Source: Sphingomonas_D zeicaulis (GTDB taxonomy: Bacteria; Pseudomonadota; Alphaproteobacteria; Sphingomonadales; Sphingomonadaceae). Taken from it: a stretch of DNA of 64,000 bases. The translations under genes were made by a program, and so were the position numbers. Below are positions 57,371 through 64,000 of the stretch, piece by piece (within the stretch, counting starts at the first letter, position 1; each line of letters opens with the position of its first letter). Where the stretch lies: contig NZ_JBNPXQ010000001.1 in the NCBI RefSeq assembly GCF_050433225.1, forward strand, positions 1,302,001 through 1,366,000. Reading direction: 5' to 3'. The notes below the pieces were generated by a model. The model was not told the DNA's origin and did not search any database. It saw nothing but the letters and a program-made list of their open reading frames with translations.

Positions 57371-58804
57371 ATGACCAAGCTCAAATCCGTTTATCCGCTC
57401 TATCTCAACAACAAGGCAGAGCAGCCTAACGCGGACCTGGAGGTGACCGACAAGTTCACCGGCGAGGTTGCGTTCCGCGTGGCACAGGCGGATGCGAAGA
57501 CGATCGATGCCGGTATTGCCGGCGCGGTCGCTGCGGCTGAGCCGATGGCACGATTGCCCGCCTATCAGCGGCAGGCGGTGCTGCAGCACTGCGTTGACCG
57601 ATTCAAGGAACGCTATGACGAACTCGCCTACGCGCTGTGCGTCGAGGCGGGCAAGCCGATCAAGGACAGCGAGGGTGAGGTCGGCCGACTGATCGATACG
57701 TTCCGCATCGCCGCCGAGGAGTCGGTGCGGATGACCGGCGAGGTTCAGCCGCTCGATTTCTCGCCGCGCGCCAAGGGCTATCAGGGCATCTGGAAGCGCG
57801 TGCCGATCGGGCCGTGCAGCTTCATCTCGCCGTTCAACTTTCCGCTCAACCTGGCGGCGCACAAGGTGGCGCCGGCGATCGCCGTGGGTTGCCCGTTCGT
57901 GATGAAGCCGGCCAGCCGTACGCCGCTGGGCGCGATTATCATGGGCGAGGTGCTCGCGGAGACCGACCTGCCGGCGGGCGCCTTCTCGATCCTGCCTGCG
58001 CACCGCGACGGCGCCGACCTGTTCACCGAGGATGACCGGCTGAAACTGCTGAGCTTCACCGGCTCGCCGGGCGTCGGCTGGGATCTGAAGGCCAAGGCCG
58101 GCAAGAAGAAGGTGATCCTGGAACTCGGCGGCAATGCCGCGGTGATCATCGATCATGATGCCGATCTGGCCGACGCGGTCGATCGCGTGATCTTCGGCGC
58201 CTTCTATCAATCTGGCCAGAGCTGCATCGGCGTGCAGCGCATCATCGCGCATGCCGACATCTACGACCAGTTCCGCGACATGCTGGTTGCCAAGACGAAG
58301 ACGTTGATTGCCGGCGATCCCAAGGACCGCGACACCTTCGTCGGCCCGATGATTGACGTAAAGGAAGCGACCCGCCTCGATGGCTGGATCCAGGAGGCGC
58401 TGGCGAAGGGCGCGACCCTGCTGTGCGGCGGCAAGCGCGACGGCGCGATGCTCGAAGCGACCTTGCTGGAAAATGTCGATCGCGACACCAAGGCCTATCG
58501 CGAGGAAGCGTTCGGTCCGCTCGCGCTTCTTTCGAAGTTCGAGAAATTTGAAGACGCACTCGACGAGGTGAATGATTCGAAGTTCGGGCTGCAGGCGGGC
58601 ATCTTCACGCGCGACCTGTTCAAGACGCTCGACGCGTGGGACCGGCTCGACGTCGGCGGCGTCGTGATCAACGACGTGCCCAGCTATCGCGTCGACAACA
58701 TGCCCTACGGCGGCGTGAAGGATTCGGGTCTTGGCCGCGAGGGCGTGAAGTTCGCGATGGAAGACATGACCGAGATCCGCAATCTGGTGATCCGGCGGCG
58801 CTGA
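57371..58804 (+). CDS. NADP-type aldehyde dehydrogenase family protein
   Basis: A 477-residue aldehyde dehydrogenase similar to lactaldehyde/GapN-like enzymes. Motifs are VPIGPCSFISPFNFPLNLAAHKVAPAIAVG, the glutamate in LELGGNAAV, and the cysteine in SGQSCIGVQR; the end PYGGVKDSGLGREGVKFAMEDMTEIRNLVI is typical. ATG 57371 follows GAGGACATC. It probably works with the acetolactate-synthase-like enzyme upstream, oxidising its aldehyde product. NADP or NAD preference is not clear. Confidence 0.87.
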   Translation: MTKLKSVYPLYLNNKAEQPNADLEVTDKFTGEVAFRVAQADAKTIDAGIAGAVAAAEPMARLPAYQRQAVLQHCVDRFKERYDELAYALCVEAGKPIKDSEGEVGRLIDTFRIAAEESVRMTGEVQPLDFSPRAKGYQGIWKRVPIGPCSFISPFNFPLNLAAHKVAPAIAVGCPFVMKPASRTPLGAIIMGEVLAETDLPAGAFSILPAHRDGADLFTEDDRLKLLSFTGSPGVGWDLKAKAGKKKVILELGGNAAVIIDHDADLADAVDRVIFGAFYQSGQSCIGVQRIIAHADIYDQFRDMLVAKTKTLIAGDPKDRDTFVGPMIDVKEATRLDGWIQEALAKGATLLCGGKRDGAMLEATLLENVDRDTKAYREEAFGPLALLSKFEKFEDALDEVNDSKFGLQAGIFTRDLFKTLDAWDRLDVGGVVINDVPSYRVDNMPYGGVKDSGLGREGVKFAMEDMTEIRNLVIRRR

Positions 58805-58824
58805 CGGCGCAGCCCTGCGCCGTC
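58803..58824. terminator. Bidirectional terminator hairpin
   Basis: GACGGCGCAG / CTGCGCCGTC form a 10-bp stem with a 2-4-nt loop, overlapping both stop regions of the convergent aldehyde dehydrogenase and Popeye-like genes. AAA follows on the + side. It is compact enough to stop both transcripts. Confidence 0.6.
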
Positions 58825-59530
58825 AAACCGGGCGTTCGACATTGCTGAGTTCGGCGATCGTGGCGTTGGCGGCGACGAGCTTGGCGGTGAGTGCCTTGCG
58901 GAACGCCCGCTCCAGCGCGGCGCGGACGCCATCATGCGTGTCCGCATAGACGCGCAGCTTGTCCGCCGGCATGCACCAGATGCGCGACGGGCGATCCAGC
59001 ATCACCGTGCCGGTCGCCGGCGTTCCCGCCAGCGCGGTGACCTCGCCGATGAAATTTTCCGGCGGGCAAGTCGCGACGACCTTGCCGCCGCTGGACACGG
59101 TCGCGCTGCCCGACGCGAGATAATAGAGGTTGGGCACCGCCTGCCCTTCTTCCGTCAGAATGTCCCCCGCCTTGCCGTTCAGCCAGAGGCCTTGGTCGAT
59201 CAGGTGGCGAACATGGCTGCGACTGAGCCCGTCGAGCGTCGAGAGCAGACCCTGTTCCTCGGGCCGGAAGCCCGCACGGACATCGCCGATGACGAGGCGC
59301 GCAAGCTGCGCGCCGGTGACGAGCAGCAGCACGCTGGTCCATACCATCCCCGAAAGACTGGTCGTGCGGATGAAATAGGCAAGGCCCGCGAGCGCTGCGC
59401 CCGCCAGTGCCGCGCGCATGCCGCTTCCGCGAGGCAGCAGCGCGGTGAGCACCAGCAAGCCGAGCATGAGGTGGAGCAGCAGTCCGTCTGGCGTCGTGAT
59501 CGGATCGAAATGCATGCCTTCCCACCGCAT
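58823..59530 (-). CDS. Popeye-like membrane protein with cyclic-nucleotide-binding fold
   Basis: A 235-residue protein with three hydrophobic segments in the first 75 residues (LLLHLMLGLLVLTALLP; ALAGAALAGLAYF; VWTSVLLLVTGAQLARLVIG), then a cNMP-binding-type beta-roll (LTEEGQAVPNLYYLASGSATV; FIGEVTALAGTPATGTVML). The layout of three membrane helices followed by a cytoplasmic cNMP-like domain is that of Popeye proteins. The phosphate-binding arginine usual in the PBC segment is not apparent, so binding may be lost or altered. The start is ATG 59530 or 59515. It diverges from the cytochrome operon. Confidence 0.7.
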   Translation of the reverse strand: MRWEGMHFDPITTPDGLLLHLMLGLLVLTALLPRGSGMRAALAGAALAGLAYFIRTTSLSGMVWTSVLLLVTGAQLARLVIGDVRAGFRPEEQGLLSTLDGLSRSHVRHLIDQGLWLNGKAGDILTEEGQAVPNLYYLASGSATVSSGGKVVATCPPENFIGEVTALAGTPATGTVMLDRPSRIWCMPADKLRVYADTHDGVRAALERAFRKALTAKLVAANATIAELSNVERPV

Positions 59531-59536
59531 TGTGAA

Positions 59537-59552
59537 GCGAGCATATACTCGC
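59537..59552. promoter_or_regulatory. Inverted repeat GCGAG-CATATA-CTCGC
   Basis: A 5-bp perfect arm pair around an AT centre lies just upstream of the Popeye-like gene and about 150 bp before the cytochrome gene. It is a possible operator in the divergent spacer. No regulator is known. Confidence 0.35.
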
Positions 59553-59704
59553 ATTATGACGGACAGTCGTCGGCGCACAGGGATGAATCATCCCAAGGCT
59601 GCGTCAAGTCACAAAAGCGCGCTTGCCTCTCCGCGCCGAACTGCTCATAAGTCCAAAAAAACAACAGGGTTGCATCGCGTGGTTCAGGGCCGAGCGGGGT
59701 GGCG

Positions 59705-61111
59705 ATGCGTTACAATGACATGGCGGAAGCGCTGCGCGCGCGCGCCTGGATTGGCGCTGTCGCGCTTTGTCTGTCGCTTGCAGCTTTTGCGTTACTGATT
59801 GGTTTCGGCCGCGGTGAACCTGCCGTCGCCGCACCTGCTTCAACCGAAAATCTTCACCTTGGCGTAGCATCCTGCTCCGGCTCGACGTGCCATGGCCGTC
59901 AGGAGGCCGACGGCCGAATCGTACGCCAGGACGAATTGATGCGCTGGCAGGAGCCGTCGACCCCAGGCGGCGCCCATAGCCGTGCCTATGCCGTGCTGGC
60001 GTCGGCGCGCAGCCAGGCGATCGCCGCACGGATGGGGATCGGTTCGGCCAGCAGTTCCTCGGAATGCCTGGGGTGCCACGCCGATCCGGCTCCTGCGGGC
60101 CGTGGTCCGCGCTTCCAGTTGAGCGATGGCGTCGGTTGCGAGGCGTGCCATGGCGGCGCGCAGAACTGGCTGCAAAGCCACTATTCGGTCGGCGCGACGC
60201 ATCGCGGCAATGTGCAGATGGGCATGCGCGCGCTGGAAAATCCGGCGGAACGCGCCTCGGTCTGCCTTGATTGCCACTTCGGCTCTGCCCGCAAGGGGCA
60301 GTTCGTCAATCACCGGATCATGGCGGCCGGCCATCCCAGGATCGCGTTCGAGCTCGATCTCTTCTCGACGCTGCAGCAGCATCATGACGAGGATCGCGAC
60401 TATATCGAGCGCAAGGGCGGCCGCACCAACAATGTCCGCTTCTGGGCAGTCGGCCAAGCGATGGCGCTGGACCGGTCGCTGGACCTTTATGGCAAGCCGA
60501 CCGGCGGCGCGGGCGTCTTCCCCGAATTCTATTTCTTTGATTGCCATAGCTGCCATCGCCGCATCTTCGACGATGAGGACGCGCGTCCGCAAAAGCTGGC
60601 CAATCCCGGCCGTCCGATCCCGGCTGGCATGCCACCCTACAATGATGAGAACATGATCATGCTGAGCGCCGCCGCGCGCATCGCGGCACCGGCGCTCGCC
60701 GGGCGGCTCGACGCCGACAGTCGTGCCTTCCACGCCGCGCTCGCCAAGGATCGCGCCTCGTCAATTACGGCGGCAGCCAAGCTGCGCGGCACAGCGCAGG
60801 CACTCGCCTCGGCGTTCTCCGCGGCCAGCTTCAGCCGCGAGCAGGTGTTCGCGATCATCGACAGCGTTTCGAGCGAGGCGATCAGCCAGCGCTACACCGA
60901 CTATGAAGGCAGCGTGCAGGCGGTGATGGCGGTCGACACCTTGCTTAATGCGCTGGTGAATTCCGGTCAGATCCCGGCAGGTGCTGCGACCTCGATCCGC
61001 GGTGACGTCAATGTCGCCTATGGCGCGGTGCGCGATCCCAATGATTACCGGCCAGTTGAGTTCCGCCGTGCGCTTGGCAGCGCGGTGAGGACGATCCGGA
61101 CGCTGCGCTGA
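59705..61111 (+). CDS. Five-haem c-type cytochrome
   Basis: A 468-residue periplasmic cytochrome. A membrane or signal segment (about 16-36) comes first. Haem sites are C57-x4-C62-H63 (wider than usual), C121-x2-C124-H125, C145-x2-C148-H149, C187-x2-C190-H191 and C280-x2-C283-H284. The layout resembles the cytochrome c554-like group (HGGAQNWLQSHY, CHFGSARKGQFVNHRIMAAGHP). It should transfer electrons outside the cytoplasm. The start is ATG 59705 (GTG 59699 possible). Its stop overlaps the start of the next gene (TGATG). Together with the lipoprotein and the outer-membrane protein that follow, it may form an electron path through the envelope. Confidence 0.88.
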   Translation: MRYNDMAEALRARAWIGAVALCLSLAAFALLIGFGRGEPAVAAPASTENLHLGVASCSGSTCHGRQEADGRIVRQDELMRWQEPSTPGGAHSRAYAVLASARSQAIAARMGIGSASSSSECLGCHADPAPAGRGPRFQLSDGVGCEACHGGAQNWLQSHYSVGATHRGNVQMGMRALENPAERASVCLDCHFGSARKGQFVNHRIMAAGHPRIAFELDLFSTLQQHHDEDRDYIERKGGRTNNVRFWAVGQAMALDRSLDLYGKPTGGAGVFPEFYFFDCHSCHRRIFDDEDARPQKLANPGRPIPAGMPPYNDENMIMLSAAARIAAPALAGRLDADSRAFHAALAKDRASSITAAAKLRGTAQALASAFSAASFSREQVFAIIDSVSSEAISQRYTDYEGSVQAVMAVDTLLNALVNSGQIPAGAATSIRGDVNVAYGAVRDPNDYRPVEFRRALGSAVRTIRTLR

Positions 61112-63099
61112 TGCGGCGGCTTCAACTCACCGCGGCGGTCACCATGGCCGGGCTGCTCCTCGCCTCCTGCGGTGGCGGCGGCACCGCCAGCGGCGGCACG
61201 CCGACGCCGACGCCCTCCCCCACCCCATCACCGGGCCGCTATCAGGTTCCCGCGGCCGAGGCGCTGAGCGTCGCCGACGTGCAGGGCATCCTTGCTCGCG
61301 CCGTCGCCGAGGCGCAGGCGCGTAACCTGCCCGCGGTGATCGCGGTGGTCGATCGCGTCGGCAATGTGCTGGCAGTCTACACCATGACCGGAGCTCGGCC
61401 GCGCGCGACCGCACAGCCTGCGCCCAACGGCCAGAATCTCGACGTACAGAACGTTAATTTCCCCGCTTCGATGGGTGCTATCTCGAAGGCGATCACCGGC
61501 GCCTATCTGTCGAGTAGCGGCAACGCGTTCACGACGCGCACCGCGAGCATGATCGTGAAGGAGCATTTCCCGCCAGGACCGAACACCGCAGGCCTCGAAA
61601 GCGGCCCACTGTTCGGTGTGCAGTTCAGTTCGCTGCCCTGCTCCGATCTCGTCAACCGCTACAGCGCGACGGCGCCGGCCGCCTCCGCCTTCATCGGCCC
61701 CAAGCGCTCTCCGCTCGGTCTTTCGGCCGATCCAGGCGGCATCCCGCTCTACAAGAACGGTGTCGTGGTCGGCGCGATCGGGGTGATGGCGGACGGCAAC
61801 TATGCCGACGATCCCGACGTCACCAATATCGACGAGGATGGCGAAGAATTCGTCGCCCTCGCTGGCTCGGTCGGGTTCGAGCCGTCCGAAACGATCAAGG
61901 CCAACCGGATCACGATCGACGGCACCTCCCTACGTTTCACCGACGCGACCGCCGCGAACTTCAAGAGCACGCCTGCGTCTGCGCCGCCTTTCTCGGCGAT
62001 CAACAACAGCGCGATCGGCCGGCTGACCGCAGTGCGCGGCTATTACCAGGTCGGCGCACCCGATCCGGTGGTGCTCGCCGGCACGCCTTATGGCACCGAG
62101 GCCTCCGGCTATCGGAAGGCAACCAGCGCCGAGTTTGCAAACAGCGACGCGTTCATCCTGACAGATGGCAATGGTAACAACCGCTTCCCGGTGCGCGCCG
62201 GCACCGACAGCGCCGAAGTTTCCCAGCCGCTGACGCTCGCCGAATCGCGCGCGGTGCTGGAAGAGGCGTTCACGATCATGTCGCGCGCTCGCGCACAGAT
62301 TCGCCGCCCGCTCGACAGTCGGGCGCAAGTGACGATCTCCCTCGTCGATACCCGCGGTCAGGTGCTGGGTGTTGTCCGCGCGCCGGATGCGCCGGTGTTC
62401 GGCACCGACGTGTCGCTCCAGAAAGCGCGCACCGCGGCCTTCTTCTCCAGCCGTTTCGCCGCAGACGAACTGCAGCAGAACACCATTCCCGACATCCGCG
62501 AGTTCGTGCCGCGGCTGCGGACATTCCTGAACGACGAGACCGCGCTGACCGGCAAGGTGGCGTTCAGCGATCGTGCGGGCGGAAACCTCTCCCGGCCTTT
62601 CTTCCCCGATGGTGAGGTCGGTCGCCCTAACGGCCCACTGTCGCGCCCGATCGAGAATTTCAACCCGTTCTCCACGGGCCTGCAATCGGCGCTGATCATC
62701 ACCAATCTGGCCGCGCACATCTTCTTCGTCGACGGGATGAACCCCGCCGACACGCGCGAGGTCTGCACCTTCCTGCCCGAGTTTGCGCCGGGGCGGAACC
62801 GGCTGCAGAATGGCGCGCAGATCTTCCCCGGCAGCATGCCGATCTATCGCGGCAACGCGCTGATCGGAGCGATCGGCATCTCCGGTGACGGCATCGACCA
62901 GGACGATATGATCTCGTTCCTCGGCACGCATTTCGGCGGACTGCGCGTTAATGGCGCAATCGGCAACGCACCACCGGAGATGCGTGCCGACCGCATCACC
63001 GTGCCCGTCGGCAATCGTCAGGCGCGGCTGCTCTATGTGCAATGCCCATTCGCGCCGTTCCTCGACACCAGCGACCAGAATGCGTGTCAGGACAAATAG
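61111..63099 (+). CDS. Two-domain GlcG/HbpS-type lipoprotein
   Basis: A 662-residue lipoprotein: the lipobox LLLAS-C places the lipid at Cys20, followed by a flexible T/P/S-rich linker (TPTPTPSPTPSP). Two GlcG/HbpS-like domains follow: the first has LSVADVQGILARAVAEAQARNLPAVIAVVDRVGNVL, PASMGAISKAITGAYLSS and GIPLYKNGVVVGAIGVM; the second has LTLAESRAVLEEAFTI...TISLVDTRGQVLGVVR and GSMPIYRGNALIGAIGISGDG. The family binds haem or small molecules. It is coupled by overlap to the five-haem cytochrome, so haem handling or redox sensing at the membrane is likely. Tandem copies in one lipoprotein are unusual. Confidence 0.85.
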   Translation: MRRLQLTAAVTMAGLLLASCGGGGTASGGTPTPTPSPTPSPGRYQVPAAEALSVADVQGILARAVAEAQARNLPAVIAVVDRVGNVLAVYTMTGARPRATAQPAPNGQNLDVQNVNFPASMGAISKAITGAYLSSSGNAFTTRTASMIVKEHFPPGPNTAGLESGPLFGVQFSSLPCSDLVNRYSATAPAASAFIGPKRSPLGLSADPGGIPLYKNGVVVGAIGVMADGNYADDPDVTNIDEDGEEFVALAGSVGFEPSETIKANRITIDGTSLRFTDATAANFKSTPASAPPFSAINNSAIGRLTAVRGYYQVGAPDPVVLAGTPYGTEASGYRKATSAEFANSDAFILTDGNGNNRFPVRAGTDSAEVSQPLTLAESRAVLEEAFTIMSRARAQIRRPLDSRAQVTISLVDTRGQVLGVVRAPDAPVFGTDVSLQKARTAAFFSSRFAADELQQNTIPDIREFVPRLRTFLNDETALTGKVAFSDRAGGNLSRPFFPDGEVGRPNGPLSRPIENFNPFSTGLQSALIITNLAAHIFFVDGMNPADTREVCTFLPEFAPGRNRLQNGAQIFPGSMPIYRGNALIGAIGISGDGIDQDDMISFLGTHFGGLRVNGAIGNAPPEMRADRITVPVGNRQARLLYVQCPFAPFLDTSDQNACQDK

Positions 63100-63102
63100 C
63101 GG

Positions 63103-64000
63103 ATGAGCGTCGCCACGCCCTTCTTGCCCATTCTCGCGCTGATGAGCGGCGATGCTTTGCCGGTCGACGCACCCCCGTTGCTGATCGCCGATCAGGCGGT
63201 AGCTTGGCAGGCAACCCCGTCCTCAGTCGCGGTGACGGGAGACGTCACCCAGGCGGCCTCGGGCGATGGTGTGCCACAGTCTGCTGAAGACGCGTCGCCG
63301 CCCACATCGTCCGCGGATGAACCGCCCCCGCCCGATGGCGCGCCGGAACTTGACGCCGACGACAGTCTGTTGCCAGGCCGCCGCCGCCCCGGTTCGGAGC
63401 GCCGGCTGCCTGAACGAATCGAACAGGACAATATCGGCGCGGTCCGCCCGCCCCCGCCTGAGGCCTTCCCGACCGACGAGTTCCCGCTGCCCGATCGCTG
63501 GCGGCTGGTCGAATCGCTTGGCCTCGTGCGTGAGCATTGGTGGGATCCCTACAACCAGAACACCTACAAGGGTGATCGGCCGCTCTGCCTACAAAATGAG
63601 GAAGAGCGCGAACGGCGGCGGCGTGAAAAGTTGCCCAAGTGCCGCACCCCCAAATTCCTCGGCTTCAAGTCGGACGACTGGTTCCTGACGCTCAACGCGA
63701 TCTCGGACACTGTGGTCGAGCCGCGCAGCTTTCCGCAGCCGGTCAATCGCCAGTCGGTGCAGAATCCGGGGAGCAACGATGTTTTCGGCCGCGCCAACAG
63801 CCTCTTGCTGTCGCAGACCGTCATATTGGGCGCGGCGCTGACCAAGGGCTCGACAGCCTACGAGCCGCCGAAGATCGAGTATCGCGTCGCACTGGCGTTC
63901 AACACCAACTATGTCGACGTCAGCGAGCGTCGCGTGCTGCGCGTCGAGCCAAGCTACCCCACGCACCGCCATGACGGTTTCGTCGGCGTGCAGGAATTCT
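63103..64000 (+). CDS. Probable outer-membrane protein, 3' truncated by window end
   Basis: An open frame begins at ATG 63103, 3 bp after the lipoprotein stop, and is still open at the end (299 codons). The N-terminus (MSVATPFLPILALMSGDALPVDA) is weakly signal-like, and residues about 40-125 are rich in P, D and E. Then comes a domain beginning DRWRLVESLGLVREHWWDPYNQNTYKGDRP. From about 190, alternating hydrophobic residues (DWFLTLNAISDTVVEPRSFP; ANSLLLSQTVILGAALTKG; YRVALAFNTNYVDVSERRVL) suggest beta-strands of an outer-membrane barrel. I do not recognise a named family. It closes the operon with the cytochrome and the lipoprotein. Confidence 0.65.
   Translation, partial: MSVATPFLPILALMSGDALPVDAPPLLIADQAVAWQATPSSVAVTGDVTQAASGDGVPQSAEDASPPTSSADEPPPPDGAPELDADDSLLPGRRRPGSERRLPERIEQDNIGAVRPPPPEAFPTDEFPLPDRWRLVESLGLVREHWWDPYNQNTYKGDRPLCLQNEEERERRRREKLPKCRTPKFLGFKSDDWFLTLNAISDTVVEPRSFPQPVNRQSVQNPGSNDVFGRANSLLLSQTVILGAALTKGSTAYEPPKIEYRVALAFNTNYVDVSERRVLRVEPSYPTHRHDGFVGVQEF

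Noticed and set aside
1..64000. tRNA, rRNA, CRISPR arrays, insertion sequences, prophage or integration sites
   Set aside because: No cloverleaf, repeat-spacer pattern, transposase, integrase or terminal repeat was found by reading either strand; a dedicated scan (for example a tRNA or IS search) could still find small ones.

Overview
The window reads as a chromosomal segment of an aerobic, high-GC alphaproteobacterium, most likely a member of the Sphingomonadales. That placement is inferred from the three TonB-dependent receptors, the many exported peptidase-like enzymes, the MarR-type regulators and the codon use; no rRNA or other taxonomic marker is present. I see no tRNA, rRNA, CRISPR array, insertion sequence or prophage. 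Nearly all coding is dense and high in GC, except for a lower-GC patch around 27.2-28.6 kb.

Region 1 (about 0.2-27.15 kb) looks like one catabolic island for peptides or amino-acid conjugates. It holds two TonB-dependent receptors, three DUF885 putative metallopeptidases, an S9 peptidase, an M24 peptidase and an exported amidohydrolase. With them are two related FAD-dependent oxidoreductases, a BASS-type transporter, a DUF3830 protein, a CDGSH iron-sulfur/bicupin fusion, an IorA/IorB-type 2-oxoacid:ferredoxin oxidoreductase, a cyclase-family hydrolase and two related MarR regulators. The inferred flow is outer-membrane uptake, periplasmic hydrolysis, inner-membrane import, oxidative deamination, then CoA-dependent oxidation of the 2-oxo acid.

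Region 2 (27.6-35.8 kb) starts with a low-GC, exported alpha/beta hydrolase. It continues with a flavin reductase and nitrilase pair, divergent from a gentisate-route operon: gentisate 1,2-dioxygenase-like, FAH hydrolase, bifunctional salicylyl-CoA 5-hydroxylase, thioesterase and MarR regulator. This fits aromatic acid breakdown by way of CoA thioesters, but a dedicated maleylpyruvate isomerase and an adjacent CoA ligase are missing.

Region 3 (35.8-37.8 kb) is a textbook ECF41 unit. The sigma factor is divergent from an AhpD-like protein and a SnoaL-like protein, and each strand of the 167-bp spacer carries an exact TGTCACA-N16-CGTC promoter. Region 4 (37.8-47.9 kb) carries a gamma-glutamyltransferase-like protein, an acyl-CoA ligase, an AcuI-like reductase and a threonine aldolase. 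The aldolase is preceded by a compact structured leader with an S-box (SAM-I-type) core. An Lrp regulator, a Leu/Val-type dehydrogenase overlapped by a small ACT-like gene, and an aldehyde dehydrogenase follow.

Region 5 (47.9-58.8 kb) has a long gene-poor stretch, a third TonB receptor, an SDR, a haloperoxidase-like hydrolase with a Tat-type signal, a prolyl oligopeptidase, a small monooxygenase-fold protein and a thiamine-diphosphate enzyme with an aldehyde dehydrogenase. Region 6 (58.8-64 kb) holds a Popeye-like membrane protein divergent from a tight operon encoding a five-haem cytochrome c, a GlcG/HbpS-type lipoprotein and a probable outer-membrane protein that runs off the window. Together these could form an electron-transfer unit of the cell envelope. 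The strongest candidates for something new are the riboswitch-like leader (43927-44010), the haem operon (59705-64000) and the peptide-conjugate island.
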